Positions 17,584 to 26,065 of a DNA stretch of 64,000 nt are shown piece by piece. Every line of letters begins with the position of its first letter. Within the stretch, counting starts at the first letter, position 1. A program made the position numbers and the translations under genes. Below the pieces are notes generated by a model. The model searched no databases and was not told the DNA's origin. It was given only the letters and a program-made list of their open reading frames with translations. The stretch comes from an uncultured Candidatus Melainabacteria bacterium (GTDB lineage: Bacteria > Cyanobacteriota > Vampirovibrionia > Gastranaerophilales > Gastranaerophilaceae): assembly GCA_934757245.1 (NCBI GenBank), contig CAKVLH010000003.1:62001-126000 (forward strand). Reading direction: 5' to 3'.

Positions 17584-18362
17584 TGTTCAATTTGGATGTG
17601 TTGTTTTCAGTAAGCAATATAATTCTTTTTATGGCAATCTTTACCAGATTGTCCGGGTTGTTTGCATCTGCTCCACTTTTTTCAACATATCCAATACCAA
17701 TGCAAGTGAAAATTTGGTTAGCGGCTTGTATTGCGTTTATCTTATTTCCAATAGTGCAATATAATACAAGCTTCGTTGTACCAAACTCTGTTCCGGCATT
17801 AACACTTATTTTATTTAAAGAATTTGTTATAGGTTTTGCAATGGGATATTGTGCAAATATCTTATTCGTGGGAATTGAACTCGGTGTAAATACATTTGCA
17901 GTTCAAATGGGCTTGTCTGCAGACCAAGCGCTGAATCCGACTTCCGGCGGACAATCACCTGTTATTACGCAAGCTTATACATATTTAGCATCCATGCTAT
18001 TTATGGGATTAGGTGCTCATCAATGGTTGTTTTCTGCAATTTATAACAGTTTTAAATCAATGCCTGTTGGATACGTGTTTACTTTTTCTCCTGAACTTAT
18101 CGGACAAATTGTACATTTAAGCGGTCAAATTTTTGGTATTGGCTTGAGTATTGCACTACCGATTTTTGGAATTCTATTCATTACAGATATTTTATTAGGT
18201 TTTACATCAAAAATGATGCCACAAATGAACATTTTTATGGTTTCTATGCCATTAAAAATTTATTTGGGCTTGTTGCTTTCTTTGATGTTCATGCGCCCAA
18301 TGGCAGAATATATAGGCGTTCTAATTGAGCAATTCTTAACACAAATTGCCGGCATGTTTTAA
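17583..18362 (+). CDS. fliR: Flagellar export gate protein FliR
   Basis: The 259-residue, strongly hydrophobic protein has six helices and family motifs FTRLSGLFASAPLFS, IPMQVKIWLA and GVNTFAVQMGLSADQALNP. FliR is the third subunit of the flagellar type III export gate and contacts FlhB. Length is normal. It is translationally coupled to fliQ and followed after 53 bp by flhB. Confidence 0.95.
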   Translation: MFNLDVLFSVSNIILFMAIFTRLSGLFASAPLFSTYPIPMQVKIWLAACIAFILFPIVQYNTSFVVPNSVPALTLILFKEFVIGFAMGYCANILFVGIELGVNTFAVQMGLSADQALNPTSGGQSPVITQAYTYLASMLFMGLGAHQWLFSAIYNSFKSMPVGYVFTFSPELIGQIVHLSGQIFGIGLSIALPIFGILFITDILLGFTSKMMPQMNIFMVSMPLKIYLGLLLSLMFMRPMAEYIGVLIEQFLTQIAGMF

Positions 18363-18379
18363 TTTGTTGGTAACTGTTT

Positions 18380-18408
18380 TTGCCATGTTATCATTTACCT
18401 GCTAAAAT
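18380..18408 (+). promoter_or_regulatory. Sigma-70-type promoter of flhB, leaderless layout
   Basis: TTGCCA (18380-18385), 17 bases, TAAAAT (18403-18408), then 7 bases to the ATG at 18416. flhB has no Shine-Dalgarno site, so this would let it be made separately from fliPQR. Confidence 0.55.
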
Positions 18409-18415
18409 AAAATAG

Positions 18416-19498
18416 ATGGGAAACGAAGCAGCAGAAAAAACCGAAGAAGCCACCACCCGACGGCGAACGAAAGAGCGGGAACGTGGTAACGTTGCTAAAA
18501 GCAGAGATATGGATGCCGCACTTGTTATGGTTGCAGGCATAGCTTTGCTTGGTGTTTTTGCAAAAAATATGATAGACACCATTCAAAATATGATGCGCGA
18601 AACATTTTCACATCTAAACCCTACCAACTTTAGTGTTGATAATATAATGGGGCTTTTGTTACCATATTTTCACTATACAGCTTTAATTGTACTCCCATTC
18701 TTTGTGTTGCTCTTAATTGCTTCAATTTTAATTATTAGACTTGACGTAGGGCATGTTTTTGCGCTTGAAAAAGTTAAATTTAATCTTGAAAATCTTTCTC
18801 CTAAAAAAATGCTACAAAATGCAAAACGGATGTTTAACCCGTTTGAACCTCGTTCAATGGTTGAGTTTGCAAAATCAATTCTTAAAATCGTAGTTGTTGC
18901 AGCTTGTGGTTATTCTGCTATTAATAGTAGAAAAGGTGATTTGCTTGGTCTTGTCGGATTAGAATTTCCAATTGCATTGAATATTATTGTATCAGTTTTA
19001 ATAAATATGATTATTAATATGTGCCTCGCAATGTTGGTTTTAGGGTATCTTGATAAAAAATATCAAACTTATGAATATGAAAAATCTATCAAGATGACTA
19101 AACAAGAGATTAAAGATGAGCATAAGGATACAGAAGGAGATCCTAAGATTAAAGCCAAAATTAAGTCTATACAGATGCAAATGGCGCGCCAACGTATGAT
19201 GTCAGCCGTTCCTGAAGCGGATGTTGTTGTAACTAACCCAACTCATTATGCTGTTGCAATTAAATACGATAAAACAAAAGCTCCAGCTCCTATTGTAGTA
19301 GCTAAAGGTGTAGATTATATAGCATTTCAAATTAGAGAAGTTGCAAAAGAAAACAATGTTCCAATCGTTGAAAATCGACCTGTTGCAAGAAATTTATATA
19401 ATAATGTCCCAATAGACGGCGTAATACCGTCTGATATGTATGTAGCAGTTGCAGAAATTTTGGCTTATGTATTCAAACAAAAGAATGGTGAAGAGTAA
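18416..19498 (+). CDS. flhB: Flagellar export switch protein FlhB
   Basis: The 360-residue protein has the FlhB layout: a charged N-terminus (EKTEEATTRRRTKERERGNV), four membrane helices (about 35-210) and a cytoplasmic domain with the self-cleaving NPTH motif (about 270, VVVTNPTHYAVAIKYD). Cleavage between N and P switches export from rod/hook to filament subunits. The key residues are intact. It is the last gene of the fli cluster here; the next gene is unrelated. No ribosome binding site is present, in keeping with the leaderless promoter directly before it. Confidence 0.96.
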   Translation: MGNEAAEKTEEATTRRRTKERERGNVAKSRDMDAALVMVAGIALLGVFAKNMIDTIQNMMRETFSHLNPTNFSVDNIMGLLLPYFHYTALIVLPFFVLLLIASILIIRLDVGHVFALEKVKFNLENLSPKKMLQNAKRMFNPFEPRSMVEFAKSILKIVVVAACGYSAINSRKGDLLGLVGLEFPIALNIIVSVLINMIINMCLAMLVLGYLDKKYQTYEYEKSIKMTKQEIKDEHKDTEGDPKIKAKIKSIQMQMARQRMMSAVPEADVVVTNPTHYAVAIKYDKTKAPAPIVVAKGVDYIAFQIREVAKENNVPIVENRPVARNLYNNVPIDGVIPSDMYVAVAEILAYVFKQKNGEE

Positions 19499-19525
19499 TT
19501 TTAGAGGTTGGCTATTTTGTAGGCA

Positions 19526-19554
19526 TTGCAAAATTATCTTGTATAGTGTACAAT
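19526..19554 (+). promoter_or_regulatory. Sigma-70-type promoter of the CNNM/CBS gene
   Basis: TTGCAA (19526-19531), 17 bases, TACAAT (19549-19554). The leader is about 28 bases. Confidence 0.5.
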
Positions 19555-19588
19555 TACAAGTATAACTTGAAAAGGTATTTGAGAGTAA

Positions 19589-20932
19589 ATGGACCTGACA
19601 GACATATTTATAAATATTTTTATAATTTTATTTTTACTATTTGTTAATGGATTCTTTGTTGCAGCCGAGTTTTCGTTGGTAAAAGTTCGAAAAACAAGAT
19701 TAGAACAGCTTTGCAATGAAGGAAATTCTAATGCAAAAAAAGCATTAAAACTTGTTGATGATGTAAATAAAATGCTTGCCGCTGCTCAATTAGGCGTAAC
19801 AATCGCAAGTATCGCTTTAGGTTGGGTTGCAGAATCTACAATTGTTCAATTAATAGAGCCGATTATCAGACTTTTTGCCGGTTCTTATGCTCATTTATCT
19901 TCACATGTGGTAGCAGTTCCGATTTCATTCGTATTGGTAACTTATTTCCATGTATTATTGGGAGAACAGTTGCCAAAATGTATTTCATTAAGACATCCGG
20001 AAACAATCGCACTATTGGTTTCTAGACCGATGGATATATTCATTACAATTTTCAAACCTTTCGTTTGGTTGCTTGAAGTATCAGGAAATAAAATTCTATC
20101 AGCTTGTCATGCTAATTCGGAAGATGCTTCATTAGTGCATTCGACAGAAGAATTAGATATGTTGGTTGATGCAAGCTATAATGAAGGTGTTTTGAATGAA
20201 ACAGAAGCCGAGATGTTGCATAACATGTTTAAGTTCTCAGATTTGATGGCGAAGCAAGTTATGATTCCGAGAACTGATATGGTTTGTATTCCAAACGATA
20301 TTACTTACGAAGAGTTGAATAAAGTTGCGTTAGAAAACCAGTATACACGTTATCCTGTTTATGAAGAAAATATTGATAAGATTTTAGGATTTATTCACGT
20401 TAAGGATTTATATTCTCTTGCAATGAAAAAAGAGGAGTTTTCGGTAGAAAAACTTATACGTCCGCTAATGCTTGTTCCTGAAACAATGACTTTGGATAAT
20501 TTGATTATTGAATTCCAAAAACTTCATTGTCAAATTGCAGTTGTTATTGATGAATTTGGTGGAACATCAGGACTTATTACATTGGAAGATGTTTTGGAAG
20601 AAATTATCGGTGAAGTTCAAGATGAGTTTGACGAGGAAGCCGAAGCTGATATTAAAGAAATCGCTGAAAATACTTATATTGCAAATGCAATGATGAGAAT
20701 TGATGAATTGGTTAAATTCTTTGATTTAAAAGAATCGTTATTTGAAGAAGATGATGTGGATACAATTGCCGGTTTGGTTGTAAAACTTTTAGGCAGAATA
20801 GCTGTAGTTGATGATACGGTTTCATTTAACGGATTAACATTTACCGTAAAAGAAGTTGATGGGGCTAGAATTACAAAGCTTCAAATTTATAAAGAACCTA
20901 TTTCCGAAGTGGAAGAATCAGAAGAAGCTTAA
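19589..20932 (+). CDS. CNNM/CorC-HlyC family transporter with CBS domains
   Basis: The 447-residue protein has the DUF21/CNNM membrane domain (1-190, four helices, with FFVAAEFSLVKVRKTRL and GVTIASIALGWVAE), a pair of CBS domains (about 215-335; MIPRTDMVCIP, IDEFGGTSGLITLEDVLEEI) and a C-terminal CorC/HlyC domain (about 350-435, DTIAGLVVKLLGRI). Relatives act in Mg2+/Co2+ export or Na+/Mg2+ exchange, although many are labelled hemolysin. It is a single gene after flhB, with its own promoter. Confidence 0.92.
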   Translation: MDLTDIFINIFIILFLLFVNGFFVAAEFSLVKVRKTRLEQLCNEGNSNAKKALKLVDDVNKMLAAAQLGVTIASIALGWVAESTIVQLIEPIIRLFAGSYAHLSSHVVAVPISFVLVTYFHVLLGEQLPKCISLRHPETIALLVSRPMDIFITIFKPFVWLLEVSGNKILSACHANSEDASLVHSTEELDMLVDASYNEGVLNETEAEMLHNMFKFSDLMAKQVMIPRTDMVCIPNDITYEELNKVALENQYTRYPVYEENIDKILGFIHVKDLYSLAMKKEEFSVEKLIRPLMLVPETMTLDNLIIEFQKLHCQIAVVIDEFGGTSGLITLEDVLEEIIGEVQDEFDEEAEADIKEIAENTYIANAMMRIDELVKFFDLKESLFEEDDVDTIAGLVVKLLGRIAVVDDTVSFNGLTFTVKEVDGARITKLQIYKEPISEVEESEEA

Positions 20933-20939
20933 ATATTTT

Positions 20940-21310
20940 TAATAAATTAGCAAGTCGTGGTTATTCCCTCTCCTATGGAGAATGTAGGTTGGGCTTTCAG
21001 CCCAACAAAAATATACATATCAATAACACCCTCTCCCGCCTTCGGCACCCTCTCCATGTAGAATTGAAAAAGGAGAGGGGAGTGAGACTCGTTTGTTTGG
21101 ATGTCTTTGGCGCATCCCCTCCCTCGGACATCTTCCACATCATCCCCTCCCTCGGACATCTTCCACATCATCCCCTCCCTCGGGCGCATCCCACATCATT
21201 CCCTCTCCTATGGAGAGGGTTAGGGAGAGGGTATTATAAATATCTCATTGCTCGTAAATCAAAATTTTACGAACAGCAAATAAAACAAAAACTTCAAAGA
21301 TAGGCGTACA
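20940..21310. repeat. Intergenic mosaic of GC-rich repeats
   Basis: The first 370 bp of the 660-bp gap after 20932 hold no gene. Seen here: the hairpin GTTGGGCTTTCAGCCCAAC (20987-21005), one copy of the 90-bp dispersed repeat starting ACCCTCTCCCGCC (21027-21114), three tandem 28-bp units (21113-21196), and GGAGAGGG arms (21201-21232). Open frames through this region are artefacts of its composition. Confidence 0.8.
21113..21196 (+). repeat. Tandem 28-bp repeat, three units
   Basis: Units start at 21113, 21141 and 21169, each beginning CATCCCCTCCCTCGG. The first two are identical over 28 bases; the third differs in its middle. Confidence 0.9.
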
Positions 21311-21403
21311 TAGTAATAAAAAGTTCACACAAATTGATTAAGTGTATTTTGTACTCTTTTAAAATTCACTCAAAAGTATTACTATTATTTGTTTGCAACC
21401 CTC

Positions 21404-21432
21404 TTGAGAATGTATTAAGTGTATGTTATAAT
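21404..21432 (+). promoter_or_regulatory. Sigma-70-type promoter of the glycosidase gene
   Basis: TTGAGA (21404-21409), 17 bases, TATAAT (21427-21432). It predicts an unusually long leader of about 155 bases. Confidence 0.65.
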
Positions 21433-21454
21433 AATAGTAGAAAGAATAAACATT

Positions 21455-21582
21455 TTTTCAAAGCTGTTTTTAAAACAGAGAAAGGAATGGTAAATTAAAA
21501 AAGTTTTCTGCAAATAAGTAATTTACCCCCAAGAGTGTTATAGCCCCACACCACTCTCAAATAAAAAAGGTATCCTGTAACT
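21455..21582 (+). promoter_or_regulatory. Structured 5' leader, possible cis-regulatory RNA
   Basis: Between promoter and start codon the RNA can form CTGTTTTTAAAACAG (21463-21477), a GGTAAATT/AATTTACC pair (about 21489-21496 and 21519-21526) and an AGAGTG/CACTCT pair (about 21532-21558). The loop of the last holds TAGCCCCACAC. I cannot match it to a known riboswitch class and see no terminator in it. Confidence 0.35.
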
Positions 21583-21591
21583 TAAAAGCAA

Positions 21592-22839
21592 ATGGTGAAA
21601 GCGATGGATACGATATTAGTAAACAGATTACAACGTCCTCAATTGGAAAAGACTGCAACGAGTGCAGCAGGAATAGGTCTTGCTATATGCTTAATGCTCT
21701 CTCAGAGTTTACTAATATCCGCCAAGGATATCCGAGTAGAAAACTTAACAGGAATTTCACCAAGTCTAAATTATATTCAGGAAAGACAGCAAGAACAAGA
21801 ATTTGCGTTTGAACAAGAAATTTCAAATAAGTATAGAAATTCAAAAGTAGTTAGTGTTGAGAAAGGCGTTAAACATGTCAGAATGATACGATTTTATAAT
21901 AATAAACCCGTCCGGATTAATATAGTTGAACTGTCAAAGGGTGTAAATGAGGATTTGGTTGTAGAACCTGCAATTGCTTCAGAAAAATTGGCTTCAAGAA
22001 CAAAAATTTCTAATATCGCAAATAGAGAAAACGCAATAGTTGCAATTAATGGCGGATACTTCAAACCTCAAACGGGTGTTCCATTAGGAACTTTGATGAT
22101 AAATAAAAAAGTTTACACCGGCCCAATTTATGACAGAGTGGCTATGGGAATTTTCGACAACGGATTTGATATGGCTAGAGTTCAGCTTAGAGCTCAAGTA
22201 GAAACAAACAAAGGAGGGTTAAAAATTGATAATATCAATCAGCCTAGAATGTTGTCAACTCATACAATCGTTTATACGCCGGATTGGGGCGAGTATTCTC
22301 CGCCTTGTCCAAAGTATGGGATGCAGATAGTTGTCGAAAATGGCAAAGCTATAAGAGTTTCATACGGAGCAAATAGAATACCTCAAAACGGATTTGTTAT
22401 AGTTGGAGCAGAAAAAAATTTAAATAGTATCAAGGACGCAAAAAGATACAAACTGAACATTAAAATTAACCCCGAATGGAAAGATGTTAATCACATTATA
22501 AGTGGCGGGCCGTATTTAATAAAAAACGGCGACATATATGTTGATATGACAGCGCAAAAACTTGGCTCAATCGGTGGTAGAAACCCGAGAACTGCAATTG
22601 GGTATACGAGAGATAATCATCTAATTATGTTAACAGCTGACGGAAGAGAAGGCGCATCAATTGGCTTAACGCTTGTAGAACTCGCAAATTTGATGAAAGA
22701 GCTTGGCTGTGTTAACGCGATGAACTTAGATGGCGGCGGTTCAACGGTTATGTACGTAAAAGGACAAGTTGTCAATAAACCCGCGGTACAAGGCGGAATT
22801 CCACTTTCTCACACCTTGACGGTAAGAAAGATAAGCTAA
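21592..22839 (+). CDS. Phosphodiester glycosidase family protein (NAGPA/DUF2233 domain)
   Basis: The 415-residue protein has a membrane anchor or signal segment (about 22-45, AAGIGLAICLMLSQSLLISAK), a short coiled linker, and the phosphodiester glycosidase domain (about 110-415) with NGGYF (about 154), GGPYLIKNGDI, RNPRTAIGYT, the DGR motif and LDGGGSTVMYV (about 379). The family includes the human uncovering enzyme and bacterial cell-surface glycosidases that split sugar phosphodiesters. It probably acts on envelope or extracellular glycans. The start is uncertain: ATG 21592 or ATG 21604, neither with a strong Shine-Dalgarno site. It has a long leader and a terminator. Confidence 0.88.
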   Translation: MVKAMDTILVNRLQRPQLEKTATSAAGIGLAICLMLSQSLLISAKDIRVENLTGISPSLNYIQERQQEQEFAFEQEISNKYRNSKVVSVEKGVKHVRMIRFYNNKPVRINIVELSKGVNEDLVVEPAIASEKLASRTKISNIANRENAIVAINGGYFKPQTGVPLGTLMINKKVYTGPIYDRVAMGIFDNGFDMARVQLRAQVETNKGGLKIDNINQPRMLSTHTIVYTPDWGEYSPPCPKYGMQIVVENGKAIRVSYGANRIPQNGFVIVGAEKNLNSIKDAKRYKLNIKINPEWKDVNHIISGGPYLIKNGDIYVDMTAQKLGSIGGRNPRTAIGYTRDNHLIMLTADGREGASIGLTLVELANLMKELGCVNAMNLDGGGSTVMYVKGQVVNKPAVQGGIPLSHTLTVRKIS

Positions 22840-22884
22840 AATTACATTCCATAATACATTAAATCCCCTATGGAAGTAAAAACT

Positions 22885-22914
22885 ACCCCTTTTCTGATTA
22901 TTCAGAAAAGGGGT
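22885..22914. terminator. Rho-independent terminator, both directions
   Basis: A 13-bp perfect stem ACCCCTTTTCTGA (22885-22897 and 22902-22914) with a 4-base loop, followed by a T-rich run. It separates the glycosidase gene from the convergent PfkB gene. Confidence 0.85.
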
Positions 22915-22981
22915 TTGAGTTTTTGAGATTGTTTGGCTTGAAGAATATTTTGAGTAAAACAAAGAGGCTAAACTCGAAATA

Positions 22982-24025
22982 TTAACCTTCCAAATATGTA
23001 TAATCCGGATTTGCTTGCAACTTAGCTTCTATTTTATCAAATGTTGCTAAGCCTTCAGTCGCACCAAATTCAGAAACAACACAAGAAGAATTTACTGATG
23101 CATACATAAGAGATAAACCAACATTTAATTTTGTTCTTTCTAATGCAGCACAGAATGTAGAAGCAAAAGCATCTCCGGCTCCTAATGTAGAAACTACAGG
23201 AGAAGGGAATACTGGGCAGAAATAGAATTTTTGACCGTCATAGGCATAAGCGCCTTTTCCACCATCAGTAATTACAATTATTTGATAATCCATTACCTTC
23301 ATTGTTGTAAGCATCTTTTTAACATCTCTATGGATAAGTTCATGAGAAAATTTTTCTGTCTTAGTATCAGGTCTAACTTGAATCCCTGTTGTCATAGTTG
23401 CTTCTTCTTTGTTCATAACAACAATATGCGCAGATTTTAAAATTGTTTTAATATGTTCAAAACCACGTTTAATACTTGTAGTACCGGCATTAAAACAAAT
23501 TCTAGTACCTAATTGATGTGCGTATTCAACAATCGGTTCTAGGACTTTGTTAGATTCACCGTTAAGTGGTGCTACATAAATCAAATCAGCATCCTTGATT
23601 GCATCATAATTAATTTCATCTTCTCTAATTTCTGCGTTAGCACCTCTGTGCGCCAAAACTGTTCTATCGCCTTGGAAACTTACCAATATTATAGAAAAAC
23701 CGGTTGAAGTGTCAGCTTTTTGAATAATATTGTTTAATTTAACGCCTCGATTTTTAAATGAGTCTAAAATCCCTTCTGAATAAATATCTTCGCCTATTTT
23801 GAAAATTGCAGATGTATCAAAACCTAAATTATCAAAGTTACAAGCAGTGTTAACTCCGCCACCACCAACATTTGAAGAAAATGTTGTTATATCAATTTTT
23901 GAGCCGTAAGGATAACTCATAAAATCTGAATTCTTATTTTTAGAGCATACTGAAACTATATTTGCATCGTCGCACTCAACAAAAACATCCATTGTAGCGC
24001 TACCGATTGTTAAAACCTTTGTCAT
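22982..24025 (-). CDS. PfkB/ribokinase-family carbohydrate kinase
   Basis: The 347-residue protein has the PfkB N-terminal signature (ITTFSSNVGGGGVNTACNFDNLG) and the C-terminal catalytic motif TLGAGDAFASTFCAALE with the GAGD anion hole and catalytic Asp. These kinases phosphorylate sugars or nucleosides from ATP. The substrate is not clear: similar proteins act on ribose, fructose, adenosine or 2-keto-3-deoxygluconate. An insert near residues 25-45 (CSKNKNSDFMSYPYG) makes it longer than ribokinase. GGAGG precedes the ATG. No neighbouring sugar genes help. Confidence 0.88.
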   Translation of the reverse strand: MTKVLTIGSATMDVFVECDDANIVSVCSKNKNSDFMSYPYGSKIDITTFSSNVGGGGVNTACNFDNLGFDTSAIFKIGEDIYSEGILDSFKNRGVKLNNIIQKADTSTGFSIILVSFQGDRTVLAHRGANAEIREDEINYDAIKDADLIYVAPLNGESNKVLEPIVEYAHQLGTRICFNAGTTSIKRGFEHIKTILKSAHIVVMNKEEATMTTGIQVRPDTKTEKFSHELIHRDVKKMLTTMKVMDYQIIVITDGGKGAYAYDGQKFYFCPVFPSPVVSTLGAGDAFASTFCAALERTKLNVGLSLMYASVNSSCVVSEFGATEGLATFDKIEAKLQANPDYTYLEG

Positions 24026-24099
24026 AATCTACCTCCTGTATATTATTATTTTAGTACAAATAATAATATTGATAATACCCTTTTGCAATTTTATATAAC

Positions 24100-24131
24100 A
24101 AAAAGCGGTTAGAAAGTTCTAACCGCTTTTT
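24100..24131 (-). terminator. Rho-independent terminator after rpmB
   Basis: A 15-bp perfect stem AAAAAGCGGTTAGAA (24100-24114 and 24117-24131) ending in a T run on either strand. It lies between rpmB and the next gene on the minus strand. Confidence 0.85.
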
Positions 24132-24150
24132 GAAAAATCTTTGTAAAAAA

Positions 24151-24342
24151 CTATACAGCTTTTTGTACTTTACCTGCTTTTAAGCAAGAAGTGCAAACTG
24201 TCATTCTCTTAGTTTGACCATTTACATTAACTCTAATTTGTTGCAAATTAGGAGTTTGAACTTTTGTAATTTGTTTATGAGAGAAAGTTAATTTAGCTGC
24301 TTTAATTGGTTTCTTACCGCAAACTTCACATTGTTTTGACAT
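24151..24342 (-). CDS. rpmB: 50S ribosomal protein L28
   Basis: The 63-residue product starts MSKQCEVCGKKPIKAAKLTFSH and ends CTSCLKAGKVQKAV. The two CxxC pairs (Cys5-Cys8 and Cys51-Cys54 approximately) mark the zinc-binding form of L28. Length is normal. AAGGAA precedes the ATG and a terminator follows, so it is probably a single-gene unit, although it lies just downstream of the gcv genes. Confidence 0.96.
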   Translation of the reverse strand: MSKQCEVCGKKPIKAAKLTFSHKQITKVQTPNLQQIRVNVNGQTKRMTVCTSCLKAGKVQKAV

Positions 24343-24437
24343 ATCTATATTCCTTCTTTCTACCAGTATATTTCAAGTCTAACTTAAACAGATTTTTTTT
24401 ACAAGTATTCTTCGTAATGTATTGTTACAATTGAAAT

Positions 24438-25676
24438 CTATAGTGCTTCTATGTAATCCAAAATTTCTTCTTCAGTATTCATTTCAGTCGCGCAAACCAA
24501 AACTCTTCTATCGTCAATTTTGATTCCGCCTAAAATATCAGCATTTTTTAATTTTGCTAAATATTTATCAGCATCCTCAACTTCAACAACAAATTCATTG
24601 AAGAAATTTTTGTTCATAGTCCTAACGCCTTTGCCGTTAAGCATTTTAGAAAGCGCATGAGCCATATTCGCAGACAATACACTTGCTTCTCTAAAGCCTT
24701 TTTCGCCCAAAAGACTCAAATACAAAGTTGCAGATAGCGCTACTAAAGATTGATTAGAGCAAATATTACTTGTCGCTTTCTCACGTTTGATATGTTGTTC
24801 TCTAGTTTGAATTGTTAAAGTGAATGCTTGTTCTCCGTCCGCATCAACAGTTCTTCCGACCAAACGTCCCGGAAGTTGACGCATATAAGCTTCTTTACAA
24901 GCCATATAACCTGCATGAGGCCCGCCAAAACTCATTGAAACTCCAAGAGGTTGAATATCTCCAACAACAATATCAGCTTCTACTGGTGGTTTAATTACTG
25001 CCAGAGCCGATAAGTTAGCACATACTATAAATAAAGTTTCAGGCTTAGTTAAGGCTCTAACTTCTCCGTAATAATCAGGGTACTGGACTAAAACACAGCA
25101 ATAATCAGCCGTATTTTCAGGCAATTCGTCGAACCACTCAACTTCAATACCTTGAGCCCAAGTATATGTTTTAACAACTTCTTTGTATTCAGGATTAAGC
25201 AAATTAGAAACAAGAGCTTTGTTCTTTTTGCCTTTAGCGATTCTGTGTGCCATCAAAATAGCTTCCGCGCAAGCAGAACCGCCATCGTACATAGAAGCGT
25301 TTGCAATATCCATGCCGGTTAATCTTGAAATCATTGTCTGATATTCGTAGATTATTTGCAAAGTTCCTTGCGAAATTTCCGGCTGATAAGGAGTATAAGC
25401 AGTCAAAAATTCAAACCTTTGCGCAACATAATTTACGCATGCCGGAATAAATTTGTTATAAACTCCTCCGCCTAAAAAGTTTGCATACTCGGTTTTATTC
25501 TTTCTTGCAAGCTTTTTAATCTCTTTTTGAGCTTCCATTTCACTTTTCGGATTATATAAATTAAAATCCTTAAACTTTACTGGAATTTGTTTAAATAAAT
25601 CTTCAACAGATGCTAATGAAATTTCATCCAGCATTTGTTTTCTAATTTCATCTGTATGTGCTAAAAAATTTTTCAT
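24438..25676 (-). CDS. gcvPA: Glycine dehydrogenase (decarboxylating) subunit 1, GcvPA
   Basis: The 412-residue protein matches the N-terminal half of the P protein as found in two-subunit systems: SLASVEDLFKQIP, NFLGGGVYNKFIPACVNY, TAYTPYQPEISQGTLQ, NASMYDGGSACAEA and SFGGPHAGYMACK are all characteristic. GcvPA and GcvPB together decarboxylate glycine with PLP and pass the aminomethyl group to lipoyl-GcvH. The PLP lysine is on GcvPB, and no gcvPB lies next to it: the next gene is rpmB. It is somewhat shorter than the usual 440-450 residues. Its start touches the stop of gcvH. Confidence 0.95.
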   Translation of the reverse strand: MKNFLAHTDEIRKQMLDEISLASVEDLFKQIPVKFKDFNLYNPKSEMEAQKEIKKLARKNKTEYANFLGGGVYNKFIPACVNYVAQRFEFLTAYTPYQPEISQGTLQIIYEYQTMISRLTGMDIANASMYDGGSACAEAILMAHRIAKGKKNKALVSNLLNPEYKEVVKTYTWAQGIEVEWFDELPENTADYCCVLVQYPDYYGEVRALTKPETLFIVCANLSALAVIKPPVEADIVVGDIQPLGVSMSFGGPHAGYMACKEAYMRQLPGRLVGRTVDADGEQAFTLTIQTREQHIKREKATSNICSNQSLVALSATLYLSLLGEKGFREASVLSANMAHALSKMLNGKGVRTMNKNFFNEFVVEVEDADKYLAKLKNADILGGIKIDDRRVLVCATEMNTEEEILDYIEAL

Positions 25677-26050
25677 TATTCAATTTCTTCTTTATAATCT
25701 GCGTAATCCATTAAATCAGCGAACTCAACTTGAGGCGCATCTGATTTGATTTTTACAAACCATTTATTATCATAGTTTTCATCATTTAATAATTCAGGGC
25801 TGTCAACAATTTCTTCGTTAACTTCAATTACTTCGCCTGAAATAGGCATATAAATTTCAGAAGCAGCTTTTACTGATTCTATAGTGGCAAAAGCTTCATT
25901 TTTAGAAAAAGTTGAACCAACTTCCGGTAATTCGATAAAAACTATATCGCCTAATTGTTCAATTGCATAGTCTGTGATACCAACTGCGTAATTTTCGCCT
26001 TCTTCTAAAACATATTCATGTGTTTTTGTGCATAACATGCTTTCGTTCAT
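25676..26050 (-). CDS. gcvH: Glycine cleavage system H protein
   Basis: The 124-residue protein has the H protein fold with the lipoylation site Lys61 in FATIESVKAASEIYMPISG. It shuttles the aminomethyl group among P, T and L proteins. Length is normal. It lies between gcvT and gcvPA, 15 bp after gcvT and overlapping gcvPA by one base, so all three are one operon. Confidence 0.97.
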   Translation of the reverse strand: MNESMLCTKTHEYVLEEGENYAVGITDYAIEQLGDIVFIELPEVGSTFSKNEAFATIESVKAASEIYMPISGEVIEVNEEIVDSPELLNDENYDNKWFVKIKSDAPQVEFADLMDYADYKEEIE

Positions 26051-26065
26051 TTAAAATATCTCCTA

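Noticed and set aside
21113..21196. Possible CRISPR array from 28-bp units
   Set aside because: Units are directly adjacent with no spacers, and no cas genes are present.
20947..21303. Two opposite open frames of 80 and 104 codons in the repeat mosaic
   Set aside because: Both are made of GC-rich repeat sequence and tandem units, without start signals.
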